Shown one piece after another: positions 1-8,128 of a stretch of 64,000 nt of DNA. The notes beneath the pieces were generated by a model. The model was not told where the DNA came from. It did no database searches and saw only the letters and a list, made by a program, of their open reading frames with translations. The position numbers and the translations under genes were made by a program. The first letter of the stretch is position 1; every line of letters begins with the position of its first letter. Source of the stretch: Mycobacterium noviomagense (GTDB taxonomy: Bacteria > Actinomycetota > Actinomycetes > Mycobacteriales > Mycobacteriaceae). The DNA is taken from positions 2,108,001-2,172,000 of the forward strand of contig NZ_AP022583.1 of NCBI RefSeq assembly GCF_010731635.1, written 5' to 3'.

Positions 1-467
1 GCGTTCAGAGCCGCCCGCACATAACCGGTACGACCATCGAAATCGATCTTGTTCTCCGACAACGTCGGCCGGTACACGTCGTAGTCGCCGCCGGGGAACA
101 CCACGACCACCCCACCGGAGCGCAACGCCTGCTCGGCGTTTTCGTGGCTGGCGCGGATAAAGCCGGTGCGAATCAGAAAGTCGGCCGTCGGACCGTTGAA
201 CAGCAGGTCGTGACTCAACGTGTAGACGGGACGGTCATAGCCGAACTTCTCGTAGAAGCCGGTGGCGAAGACCGGAACGTCCATCGGGAACAGCCCGCCG
301 GAGTGGTTCGACACCACCAGCGCACCGCCCGGTGGGAAGCTGTCGAGGCCGCGCACCTCCGCGCGGTGATAGCCCTTGATCAGCGGCCGGATCAAGCCGA
401 TGACGCGTTCGGTCAGGCCGGGATCCCACTTGGAGATCTCTGTGGGCTCCGTATCGATGGCAGTCAA
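1..467 (-). CDS. Lysophospholipid acyltransferase family protein (3' end cut by window edge)
   Basis: The reverse strand from a TTG at 467 reads an open protein of at least 155 residues that runs off the left edge. It carries the acyltransferase block NHSGGLFPMD near residue 50 and the VFPGGDYD block near residue 125. These correspond to the active-site and glycerol-phosphate-binding motifs of PlsC/DGAT2-type membrane acyltransferases, which move an acyl group from acyl-CoA to a glycerolipid or other alcohol. The TTG start is chosen because an AGGGGGA ribosome site lies just upstream; no ATG or GTG fits better. It diverges from echA1. The exact acceptor cannot be told from the fragment. Confidence 0.8.
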   Translation of the reverse strand, partial: MTAIDTEPTEISKWDPGLTERVIGLIRPLIKGYHRAEVRGLDSFPPGGALVVSNHSGGLFPMDVPVFATGFYEKFGYDRPVYTLSHDLLFNGPTADFLIRTGFIRASHENAEQALRSGGVVVVFPGGDYDVYRPTLSENKIDFDGRTGYVRAALN

Positions 468-505
468 CGCGTCCCCCTGACCTAGCACGGATTTGCTGTG
501 ATGTT

Positions 506-602
506 AGCCCGGCGACGATGCGGGCTGGGCGGCAGCCCGAGGAGGAGCCGGGCAATCGAATCGAGCCCGGCAACGATGCGGGCTGGGCGGCAGCCCGAGG
601 AG
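506..602. repeat. Intergenic direct repeat, two 39-bp units with internal hairpin
   Basis: Positions 506-544 and 564-602 are the same 39-bp unit with one mismatch (514 versus 572), separated by 19 bp. Each unit contains GGGCTG-GGCGG-CAGCCC, a 6-bp stem with a 5-nt loop, and ends in GAGGAG. The frame CGACGATGC...GAGGAG also occurs at 12601-12640 on the other strand, so this looks like a dispersed mycobacterial intergenic element. It lies in the gap between the divergent acyltransferase and echA1 genes. Confidence 0.75.
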
Positions 603-682
603 CCGCACCCTCCGCGAGCGACGACCGCGGATACGATCGCCTGGTCATCTGTCCCTGAGTTGGAAGGGAGCGTCACAGCGTC

Positions 683-1465
683 GTGAGCGCAGAAGCCGAA
701 AACAGCCAGCCCGTAGTCCTAACCGAACAGCGCGACCGCATCCTGATCATCACGATCAACCGCCCGGAGGCGAAGAACGCGGTCAACGCCGCGGTCAGCC
801 AGGGCCTTGCCGATGCGATGGACCACCTCGACGGCGATACCGGGCTTTCGGTGGGGATTTTGACCGGGGCAGGTGGCTCGTTTTGTGCGGGCATGGATCT
901 CAAGGCGTTCGCGCGTGGCGAGAACGTCATCGTCGAGGGCCGCGGCATGGGCTTCACCGAGCGTCCGCCCGCCAAACCGGTGATCGCCGCGGTCGAGGGC
1001 TACGCGCTGGCCGGCGGCACGGAACTGGCGTTGGCCACCGACCTGATCGTGGCGTCGACGGATTCGGCGTTCGGAATCCCCGAGGTCAAACGCGGGCTGG
1101 TCGCCGGCGGGGGAGGGTTGCTGCGGCTGCCGCAGCGCATCCCATACGCGATCGCCATGGAGCTGGCGCTCACCGGCGACAACCTGCCCGCGGAACGGGC
1201 GCATGCGCTGGGGCTGGTCAACGTGTTGGCCGAGCCCGGCAACGCACTGGACGAGGCGATCAAGCTCGCGGAGAAGATCACCGCCAACGGTCCACTTGCA
1301 GTGGCGGCCACCAAGCGGATCATCGTCGAGTCGCGCGGTTGGAGCCCGCAGACGATGTTCGCCGAGCAGATGAAAATCCTGATGCCGGTGTTCGCGTCCA
1401 ACGACGCCAAGGAAGGGGCGATCGCGTTCGCCGAGAAGCGGGCGCCGCGCTGGACCGGGACGTGA
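683..1465 (+). CDS. echA1: Enoyl-CoA hydratase EchA1
   Basis: This 260-residue crotonase-fold protein matches mycobacterial EchA1 (Rv0222) in length and sequence. It should hydrate trans-2-enoyl-CoA to 3-hydroxyacyl-CoA, or do a related crotonase reaction, in the cytosol. The oxyanion-hole segments GSFCAGMDL (about residue 65) and YALAGGTELAL (about 110) are present, and both acidic positions expected of hydratases remain (GGTE and GIPEVKRG). The GTG start follows a GGAAGGGAGC stretch. It is followed 12 nt later by nat in the same direction, so the two are probably co-transcribed. In M. tuberculosis echA1 has no nat neighbour. Confidence 0.9.
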   Translation: MSAEAENSQPVVLTEQRDRILIITINRPEAKNAVNAAVSQGLADAMDHLDGDTGLSVGILTGAGGSFCAGMDLKAFARGENVIVEGRGMGFTERPPAKPVIAAVEGYALAGGTELALATDLIVASTDSAFGIPEVKRGLVAGGGGLLRLPQRIPYAIAMELALTGDNLPAERAHALGLVNVLAEPGNALDEAIKLAEKITANGPLAVAATKRIIVESRGWSPQTMFAEQMKILMPVFASNDAKEGAIAFAEKRAPRWTGT

Positions 1466-1477
1466 GTTCGGCGCGCG

Positions 1478-2314
1478 ATGGCTGAGCACGACATCGATGT
1501 GGCGGCCTATTTCGCGCGCATCGGGTATTCGGGGCCGCCCGACGCCACGTTGGAGACATTGACCGAGTTGGTGGCTGCCCACGGACGCTGTATCCCGTTC
1601 GAGAATCTCGATCCGTTGCTCGGAGTCCCGGTAGTCGATCTCGGGCCAACAGCGCTGGGCGACAAGCTGATCCGCCGCCGACGCGGTGGCTACTGCTACG
1701 AGCACAACAATCTCATGCGATATGTGCTGCAGCACTTGGGTTTCGAAGTCGATGCGCTGGTCGCGCGGGTGGTGTGGATGAGCACCCACGGATTAGACGG
1801 GCCGCCCACTGCAGAGGACCATCAGGCGCTTGCCGTACGTATCCCTGATGTCGACGACGTGTTCCTGGTGGACATCGGCTTCGGCGGCCAAACCCTGTCT
1901 TCGCCGATCCGCTTGGTAGCCGGGGTGATCCAGCAAACCAGACACGAGCCGTACCGGCTGCAGACCTATGGTCGAGGCTATGTGTTGGAGGCGCTGGTGC
2001 GCGATGTTTGGCAGCCTCTTTATACCTTTACCAACGAGCCGCGCCCGCTGATCGACCTCAAGGTCGGAAGTTGGTATGCCTCAACAAATCCCGAGTCGCC
2101 GTTCGTCACCGGGCTCACTGCTGCGCTGGTCACCGACGACGCCCGATGGAATCTACGGGGGCGCAACCTCGCCAGGCATTCCCGCAGCAAGACCGAGCGA
2201 ACCCGATTCGATACCGCCGCTCAAGTACTCGACGCGCTGACCGACACGTTCAAGATCGACGTGTCCGGGCTGGGTGACGTCGAGGCGCGGGTGGCGGAGG
2301 TGCTTGACAGCTAG
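1478..2314 (+). CDS. nat: Arylamine N-acetyltransferase
   Basis: The 278-residue protein is an arylamine N-acetyltransferase, which passes an acetyl (or propionyl) group from CoA to arylamines and hydrazines such as isoniazid. The catalytic triad is visible: Cys73 in RGGYCYEHN, His115 in AEDHQAL and Asp132 in LVDIGFGG. Length fits the family (about 275-280). The M. tuberculosis nat gene (Rv3566c) sits with the cholesterol ring-degradation genes; this copy instead follows echA1 by 12 nt. It may be a second paralogue or a moved gene, which the window cannot settle. Its stop overlaps the end of the convergent TetR fragment. Confidence 0.92.
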   Translation: MAEHDIDVAAYFARIGYSGPPDATLETLTELVAAHGRCIPFENLDPLLGVPVVDLGPTALGDKLIRRRRGGYCYEHNNLMRYVLQHLGFEVDALVARVVWMSTHGLDGPPTAEDHQALAVRIPDVDDVFLVDIGFGGQTLSSPIRLVAGVIQQTRHEPYRLQTYGRGYVLEALVRDVWQPLYTFTNEPRPLIDLKVGSWYASTNPESPFVTGLTAALVTDDARWNLRGRNLARHSRSKTERTRFDTAAQVLDALTDTFKIDVSGLGDVEARVAEVLDS

Positions 2315-2692
2315 TACGGGTTCGGTTCGGTGAGGTAGCGCTGCACCGTCGGCCCCACCCAGGCAACCAGCTCCTCGACGGCGCTCGAGGCGATCGGCTC
2401 GATGCGAAGCTGGTAACGCGCGAAGGCGAGCCCGGCCAGGTGACTGGCCACCAGCTCCACGCGGAGTTCGGCATCGGCCACCCCGAATTCGGCGGCCACC
2501 CGCTCGGCGATCGGCCCGGCCATCGCGTCGTGCAGCACCTGGCGGGCCCGCGGCTGAATCGCCGCCGATCGCCACAACGTCAGGAACGGCTCGTAGACGC
2601 CGCCGTCGTCCCAGTGCTCGAGGAAGCGGCGCACCAGGCGCGGGCCGATCTGCTCGGCGCCCTCGTCGAGCAGCGTGGCCAGCTTGCTGATC
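2311..2692 (-). pseudogene. TetR-family regulator, C-terminal fragment without the DNA-binding domain
   Basis: The reverse strand encodes the typical C-terminal half of an actinobacterial TetR regulator: a stretch like LLDEGAEQIGPRLVRRFLEHW followed by ASHLAGLAFARYQLRIEP and PTVQRYL at the end. The N-terminal helix-turn-helix, normally about 70 residues, is missing. Reading upstream past about 2692 the family resemblance stops, and the other strand becomes coding for a methyltransferase that is itself cut there. It should not bind DNA and is best read as a deletion remnant. Confidence 0.7.
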
Positions 2693-3028
2693 TGGACGGT
2701 GGTGCTGTTCGACCGCGTCGGCGAGGGAACCCTCGGTCTGGGTGAGGTGATGGGAGAGCCGGTGCACCTCGTCGTACGGGGTCCCTATCAGCATGTGCGC
2801 AACCCGATGATCACCGGTGTGCTGTGCATTCTGCTCGGCGAGGCAGCTATCACCGCGTTGGCTTGGCTGCTGGCGTGGTTTGCGACGTTCCTGGTGTTCC
2901 AGGCCACTGCCATCCGGTTCTGGGAAGAGCCGCATCTCGCCGAGCGCTACGGCAGCGAATACCTGGACTATCGTCGCAATGTGCCGCGCTGGATCCCGCG
3001 AATTTCTGGATGGGAGCCGGCCAGGTAG
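2684..3028 (+). pseudogene. Isoprenylcysteine/phospholipid methyltransferase, C-terminal fragment
   Basis: From about 2684 the forward strand resembles the second half of PEMT/ICMT-type membrane methyltransferases: VLFDRVGEGTLG, LVVRGPYQHVRNPMI (SAM-binding part), a hydrophobic segment around 2830-2900, then EEPHLAERYG and YRRNVPRWIPR. The first half with its membrane helices is absent. The fragment begins where the opposite-strand TetR gene loses its start, so one deletion probably cut both genes. An ATG at 2675 is available but no ribosome site is seen. Confidence 0.7.
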
Positions 3029-3152
3029 ACCTCTCGCAGCACTCCCGAAGGGCATTTCGGTTAGGTGGTCTACAATACAGTTTTGGGCGCGAGTGTCACG
3101 TCCCACCCAAAGGCTGATTTCGAAAAGGGTTTAGGCACAGAGGGATTCGAGG

Positions 3153-4652
3153 ATGAGCATTTCGTTACTTCTCGAGATGGCTGTGTCGAGCAATCCGGAT
3201 CGAACCGCCGTGGTCTGTGGCGACGTCCGGTTGACCACCCAGCAGCTGAGCGACCTGGCCGACGGCGGGGCGGGCGTCATCGCCGAATCGAACGTGCACC
3301 ACGTCGCCTATGTCGGCACCGGCGGCGTGATGCTGCCGCTGCTGATCTTCGCGTCGGCGCGTGCCGGGCTGGCGTTCACGCCGATCAACTACCGGTTGTC
3401 CGCTGACGGTATTCAAACCTTGATCCGGCGGCTGCCAAAACCGCTGGTGATCGCCGACAGCCGCTACCGCGAGATGGTCGGCGACGTCGGCCGGCAAACG
3501 CTGTTGTCCGACCAATTCTTCAGCGACGCCGGCACCGCCGCACCGGCCGCGGAGTTTCCCGACCCCGACGCGGTGGCGATCGTGTTGTTCACCTCTGGCA
3601 CCACCTCGCAGCCCAAAGCGGTCGAGTTGTCCCACAATAACCTCACCAGCTACATCACCGGCACGGTGGAATTCGACTCAGCGGAGCCTGACGACGCCGC
3701 GCTGATTTGCGTGCCGCCCTACCATGTCGCCGGGGTGGGCGCCGCGCTGTCCAACCTCTACGCGGGCCGCAAGATGGTCTACCTTCCCGACTTCGACCCC
3801 GAGGAATGGGTGCGGCTGGTCAACGCCGAACACGTCACCACCGCGACCGTGGTGCCCACCATGCTCGACCGCATCGCCCGGGTGCTGGAGCAAAGCGGCC
3901 ACGAGCTGCCGTCGCTGCGCAACCTGGCCTACGGCGGCTCGAAGGTGGGGTTGCCGCTCGTCCGCCGCGCCCTTGAGCTGTTGCCGAACGTCGGTTTCGT
4001 CAACGCCTACGGGCTGACCGAAACCAGCTCGACGATCGCCGTGCTCACCCCGGAGGATCACCGGCAAGCCTTGGCCGCGTCCGATACCGCGGTGGCGAAG
4101 CGGCTCGGGTCGGTCGGCCAGGCCGTCCCGGGCATCGAACTGCAGATCCGCGACGAAAACGGTGCAGTGCTCGGGCCGGGCCAGACGGGTGAGTTGTTCG
4201 TCCGTGGGGATCAGGTGTCCGGCCGCTACACCGGAATCGGCTCAGTGCTCGACGACGACGGCTGGTTCCCGACCAAAGACATCGCCATGCTCGACGAGGA
4301 CGGTTACCTGTTCATCGGCGGACGTAGCGACGACACCATCATTCGCGGTGGCGAGAACATCGCTCCGGCTGAGCTCGAGGACGTGCTGATCGAACATCCC
4401 CAGGTGCGCGACGTAGCAGTGGTGGGTGTCGACGACCCCCAGTGGGGGCAGGCGATCGTCGCGGTGGTCGTGCCGGCCGGAGGCGCCGAACCCGACCCCG
4501 AGGATCTGCGCGCATACGTCCGCAGAAGCTTGCGGGGTTCGCGTACGCCCGACCGGGTAGTGTTTCGTGACGAGCTGCCAACCAATGCGACCGGCAAGGT
4601 CCTGCGCCGCGTGTTAGTCGACGAACTTCGTGCCGCCCCGGCCGAGCAGTAA
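3153..4652 (+). CDS. Acyl-CoA ligase (FadD type)
   Basis: A 499-residue member of the ANL superfamily, which activates a carboxylic acid as acyl-AMP and transfers it to CoA. The core motifs are in order: LFTSGTTSQPKA (P-loop, about residue 150), NAYGLTET (A5, about 290), DGWFPTKD (A7, about 370) and TNATGKVLRR near the C-terminus with the catalytic lysine. Full length for the family. The upstream gap holds TACAAT at 3070-3075, a plausible -10 box, and AGAGGGATTCGAGG before the ATG. A small gene follows 29 nt downstream in the same direction. Substrate unknown; the surrounding accessory genes suggest lipid or aromatic acid metabolism. Confidence 0.9.
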   Translation: MSISLLLEMAVSSNPDRTAVVCGDVRLTTQQLSDLADGGAGVIAESNVHHVAYVGTGGVMLPLLIFASARAGLAFTPINYRLSADGIQTLIRRLPKPLVIADSRYREMVGDVGRQTLLSDQFFSDAGTAAPAAEFPDPDAVAIVLFTSGTTSQPKAVELSHNNLTSYITGTVEFDSAEPDDAALICVPPYHVAGVGAALSNLYAGRKMVYLPDFDPEEWVRLVNAEHVTTATVVPTMLDRIARVLEQSGHELPSLRNLAYGGSKVGLPLVRRALELLPNVGFVNAYGLTETSSTIAVLTPEDHRQALAASDTAVAKRLGSVGQAVPGIELQIRDENGAVLGPGQTGELFVRGDQVSGRYTGIGSVLDDDGWFPTKDIAMLDEDGYLFIGGRSDDTIIRGGENIAPAELEDVLIEHPQVRDVAVVGVDDPQWGQAIVAVVVPAGGAEPDPEDLRAYVRRSLRGSRTPDRVVFRDELPTNATGKVLRRVLVDELRAAPAEQ

Positions 4653-4681
4653 TAGGGAAGCGACCAGTAGAGGACCACGCC

Positions 4682-4978
4682 ATGATCAAGAACGGAACCC
4701 GCCTCGCCAGCCAGGTGTGCGACACCCAGGTGATCGTCGTGCGGACCGCCGACAGCCTCGAGGACTTGCGCTGCGGCGGTGCCCCGATGGTGCCGATCGG
4801 CGCCGAGCGGTCAGGCGAGCTGAACCCGGCGTTCGCCGACGGCACCGTGATGGGCAAGCGCTACGTCGACGAGAACGGCGCCGAAGTACTGGTGACGAAG
4901 GCCGGCGCCGGCACCCTGACCATTGGCGAGACCCCGCTGCAACTCAAAGAGGCCAAGCCGCTACCGGCCAGCGACTGA
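4682..4978 (+). CDS. Small conserved-looking protein downstream of the acyl-CoA ligase
   Basis: A 98-residue soluble protein with a GAGGA ribosome site 7-8 nt before its ATG and codon use like its neighbours. It lies 29 nt behind the acyl-CoA ligase and probably shares its transcript. I do not recognise a domain. It has two cysteines (Cys13 and Cys31, the second in LRCGGAPMVPIG), no signal peptide and no membrane segment, and short alternating strands typical of a small beta-barrel. A helper role for the ligase is possible but is only inferred from position. Confidence 0.65.
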   Translation: MIKNGTRLASQVCDTQVIVVRTADSLEDLRCGGAPMVPIGAERSGELNPAFADGTVMGKRYVDENGAEVLVTKAGAGTLTIGETPLQLKEAKPLPASD

Positions 4979-5003
4979 CCGGTCCACCAATAGCCGCCTT
5001 CCG

Positions 5004-5633
5004 TTACCGCGGGCGATGCGGCACGCCATTGCGGCGGACGAAATCCCGTGCCTTGATAAGGAATTCGAGCTGGTCGGCGACTTCGCGTAGCGGTTCGGCG
5101 CTGCGCGTCGAGCGGCACAAAACGACGGCGCCTTCAAGCGCGGCGATCCACGTCACCGCCAGCGAGTCCGCGTCAGCCTGGTCGAAGCCGTCGGCGGCGA
5201 AGGCCCGGCTCAGTGCTGCGCGCCACCGGTCGAAAATCCGGCCCGCCTCGGTGGTCAGCCGCGGTTCGTCGTCGGCGGAGCCGATCGCTGCAGCCACCAC
5301 CGGGCAGCCGGCAGTGAAGTTACTGTCGGCCAGCAACTGTTCCCAGTACTCGACGAAGTGACGTACCAGTGCCATCGCGCCTCGGTCGGCCGCCGCATCG
5401 ATGGTGGCGGTGATCGCCTCACCGGAGTAGCGCAGGGCCTCGGTAAGGATCTGGTTGCGGCCGTTGGGAAAGTGGTAGTAGACCGAGCCGCGGGGTGCGC
5501 CGCTGCGGGTCAGCACTTCGTCGATGGTGACGCCGGCCGCGCCGCGCTCACGCATCACCTCAGCGGCGGTGACCAGCATGTTGGTGCGGGTGTCCCCCCG
5601 TTTCTTCCGCGCGGCGTCTACTGCCGTCGACAC
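5004..5633 (-). CDS. TetR-family transcriptional regulator (LmrA/YxaF-like)
   Basis: The protein is 209 residues when started at the GTG at 5633, which has AAGGGGGA about 10 nt upstream; longer in-frame starts lack a ribosome site. The N-terminal helix-turn-helix reads TIDEVLTRSGAPRGSVYYHF (residues about 35-55). The segment TAGCPVVAAAI is typical of the LmrA/YxaF branch, which responds to aromatic or lipophilic compounds. It is convergent with the acyl-CoA ligase operon and divergent from the SnoaL-like gene, so either could be its target. Confidence 0.85.
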   Translation of the reverse strand: MSTAVDAARKKRGDTRTNMLVTAAEVMRERGAAGVTIDEVLTRSGAPRGSVYYHFPNGRNQILTEALRYSGEAITATIDAAADRGAMALVRHFVEYWEQLLADSNFTAGCPVVAAAIGSADDEPRLTTEAGRIFDRWRAALSRAFAADGFDQADADSLAVTWIAALEGAVVLCRSTRSAEPLREVADQLEFLIKARDFVRRNGVPHRPR

Positions 5634-6068
5634 GATCGCCGTCCCCCTTGATGCCGGATCGTTTACGTCGTTTATGCAGCGGGCGAGTGACGGAGCTGCG
5701 AGGCGCGCCAGTGCAGGTGGCTTCGGCCGAACCGCACGCTCCGCCATGGCTGGCTGCGCTGGTCGGAGACCTCACGGGTGAACCGATGACCCGCAAAATT
5801 GAGCTCGATAACCCACATCCTTATCTCCTGACTCACAGGCCAGATGCGCCGACCCACGACTATGCACAAGAGCATACAACATACACACACGCTAACGAAG
5901 TAAGGCTTTGCTTCGACGAATTTACTGCCTAATCCCGAGGCTTTGGGCTGTTGGCGCATCCAGGAGTATGCAGGGTCGCATAATCACTGGTCCTGAAAAC
6001 GGAGAGCGCCGTTATCGCGGCGAGGCGATCATTTATCCAAGGTTTGACCAACACGCCCAAGTGTGGTC
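5634..6068. other. Long intergenic stretch, lower GC, no convincing gene
   Basis: About 435 bp between the TetR and SnoaL-like genes. From roughly 5780 the base composition drops well below the neighbours (roughly half A+T). Open frames exist on both strands but lack ribosome sites and recognisable protein character. One exact copy of GGTGAACCGATG lies at 5777-5788 and matches the middle unit of the tandem repeats at 6069-6101. I see no RNA gene. Confidence 0.5.
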
Positions 6069-6101
6069 GGTTAACTGAAGGTGAACCGATGGTAAACTGA
6101 C
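6069..6101 (+). promoter_or_regulatory. Three tandem 11-bp direct repeats upstream of the SnoaL-like gene
   Basis: Positions 6069-6079, 6080-6090 and 6091-6101 read GGTTAACTGAA, GGTGAACCGAT and GGTAAACTGAC (consensus GGTNAACYGAN) without gaps. An 11-bp period puts the units on one face of the helix, as in arrays that bind a regulator cooperatively. They end 46 bp before the ATG at 6148. The cognate protein is unknown; the nearby TetR is one candidate. Confidence 0.55.
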
Positions 6102-6147
6102 GGTGCTTTCGTGCTCGAACCAACGCACCACCCCGAGAGGTGTGGTA

Positions 6148-6702
6148 ATGCCGGACTTGCCGCCCATCGTTCTCGACAGTGATGTCGATCTCGCAGACCG
6201 GACAAGCGCGGTCGACTTCATCAACCGCGTGAACTTGCTGTTCGATGCCGGGGCCATCGATGCGATGGTCGAGGCCTTCCTCCCGAATTGCGTCATGTAC
6301 CACACCCAAGGCGTCAATCGTGGCCATGCGGAGATACGGCGGTTCTTCCAGCAGGCCTACCCGTACAGTGTCCCGGGCGTCAGCCGGCTGGCGACCAACC
6401 CGATCGTCGATCGTGACGGTGACGGGGTGATCGTCCGCTACCACAACCTTCTCGTGAGGTATGCGGCGCCGGACGACGGCATGGTCACTGGCGAGGTGCT
6501 TGATACGCCGGAGGAGTTGCCGGCGATCTGGGTTTACTCCGCGATGACGGATCGCCTGCGGCGAACAGACCGCGGCTGGAGGATCTTCGAACGCCACGTC
6601 GGGCCGACGACCATGAATGACCGCTGGCGTCCGATTGCTTGCAGCCCGAGTTACGGCTCGGCCTATTTAGACCAGTACCTGCCTCGGGCAGTAGCGCGCT
6701 GA
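6148..6702 (+). CDS. SnoaL-like / NTF2-fold protein
   Basis: A 184-residue protein beginning at ATG 6148, chosen because GAGAGGTG lies 5 nt upstream; the longer frame from 6103 has no such site. The layout fits the SnoaL-like branch of the NTF2 fold: helix pair around INRVNLLFDAGAIDAMVEAFLP, then MYHTQGVNRGHAEIRRFF and alternating strands (VIVRYHNLLVRY, WVYSAMTDRLRRTDRGWRIFERHVG). Such proteins are cone-shaped hydratases, isomerases or binding proteins for lipophilic substrates. Its 3' end is convergent with the reductase/ligase pair, with 17 nt between. Function not determinable. Confidence 0.75.
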   Translation: MPDLPPIVLDSDVDLADRTSAVDFINRVNLLFDAGAIDAMVEAFLPNCVMYHTQGVNRGHAEIRRFFQQAYPYSVPGVSRLATNPIVDRDGDGVIVRYHNLLVRYAAPDDGMVTGEVLDTPEELPAIWVYSAMTDRLRRTDRGWRIFERHVGPTTMNDRWRPIACSPSYGSAYLDQYLPRAVAR

Positions 6703-6719
6703 CAATTTGGCGCGCAGCG

Positions 6720-8127
6720 TCAGTCGCGAACAAAACCCTTGGTGCGCATCAGAAAATCCGCCAGGAACCCGTCGTGCGGGACCTCGGGTGCGCTGTAGTA
6801 GGTCGGGTGGCGGCCGTAGTAAACGTTGGCGACGGTGGGCTCGGCTAGTAGCGCGTCGATCAACGCTTCGTCGTTGGTGATGGCGGTGACGACCAGCGAG
6901 TGCCGCAGCGGAACAGTCCCGTCGTCCCGCGACCACGGCGACACCCACACGCACGGAAACGGCAATTCGGTGTTGAGCTTGTTGACATCGGGCGCGGCCA
7001 GCACATGCACAGCGGGGCGCAGGGCGGCACAGCCATCGCCGAGCGTGGCGACCACGCGATCGGCGCCGAGCAACGGCGTCGTCCCCGCGGATTTGGCCGC
7101 AAGATAGTTCGCCAGTTGATGAGCCTTGTCCAGACTTTGGGTGGGCAGGATCGCGCGCTCGTCCTCGGTCGGTCGCGGCTCGATCGTCGACAAGCGCTCG
7201 GCGATCGCCTGCGCTAGCGGTGCCGGGTCGCCTTCATAGAGCACGGCGGTGGCATTGACGCAGGCCATCCCACCCAGGTGAGCGATCGAGTCCACGATGG
7301 TATCGAGGTGGTCGCGCCAATCCTGGTCTGCGGTGATCAGAATTTTGGCGCGTCCCGGGCCGTTGACGAACACTGTCGGATCGTTGGCGTATGCGTCGAC
7401 GAGGTGCTGGTCGCCGTAGACCATGGCCAGGTCGGCCCATCGGATGACTTCGTCGGCTCCGTCATGGTCTGTCGGCAGATAGGTAACGTCCTCCGGACGA
7501 AAGCCGTTGTCCCGCAGAGCGTTTATGAGACGGTGCGCGGTGAACGGCTCGCGGCTCGACGGGCGGATCGCTACCCGGTAGCCCAGCGCCAGCGCCTGGG
7601 GCCACAGGCCGTGAACGCCGGGACCGTTGCCTGAGGCATGGACGGCGAACACCTCGCCGCGGCGGGTCCACACCGCGCCGCCGCTGCGTACGCACTCTTC
7701 GCGCCAGTCCAGCGCCGCCCCGCGAGGGCGAGCCGGCCGCACCGCATCGAATGCCGACGCGACGCGGTCGGCGACCCCGCGGGGCCCCGGCGCGGGTCAC
7801 GGTGATCGGCAGTCCTGATACTCGGCTGGCGAGCCCGACGTAGGTCTCGAATTCCAGTCCGGCGATCACCGTCGTGGCGAACGCGTCGGCGGCGGCGGAC
7901 AGCGCGGCCTGGCGCTGCGCGAGCGGCAACGGCTGCGTTTTGCGCTGCGCGCTGATGCTGCGCGAAACATAAAGCGGCGGCGCAATACTCAGCTCCGCAA
8001 CCGGCACACCGGTCGTGGTGGCAATAACTTGGCGGTTGCGCGTCCGATACGGCCCGTCCGGGCCGAGTGCGTCGAGAAAGACCAAGCCGGTTGCAGCGCC
8101 GGCTTGTTGATTGGTCAGTGACGTCAC
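6720..8127 (-). pseudogene. Aldehyde dehydrogenase-superfamily acyl-CoA reductase (LuxC-like), frameshifted
   Basis: Two overlapping frames together make one protein of about 468 residues. The N-terminal part (8127 to about 7785) ends in SGLPITVTRAGA; the rest continues one frame over with VADRVASAFDAVRPARPRG. The shift falls in the G/C runs at about 7777-7788, where one base is extra. The C-terminal part has NGPGVHGLWPQALA and a cysteine in GGMACVNATAV where aldehyde dehydrogenases place the nucleophile. Together with the acyl-activating enzyme just upstream, whose stop lies 1 nt before this GTG, it resembles LuxC, which reduces activated fatty acids to aldehydes. It may be a true pseudogene or a sequencing slip. 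Confidence 0.7.
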
Positions 8128-8128
8128 G

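Noticed and set aside
2153..3106. Long reverse-strand open frame across nat end and the two gene stumps
   Set aside because: It has no family resemblance, is antisense to real coding sequence and arises from high GC.
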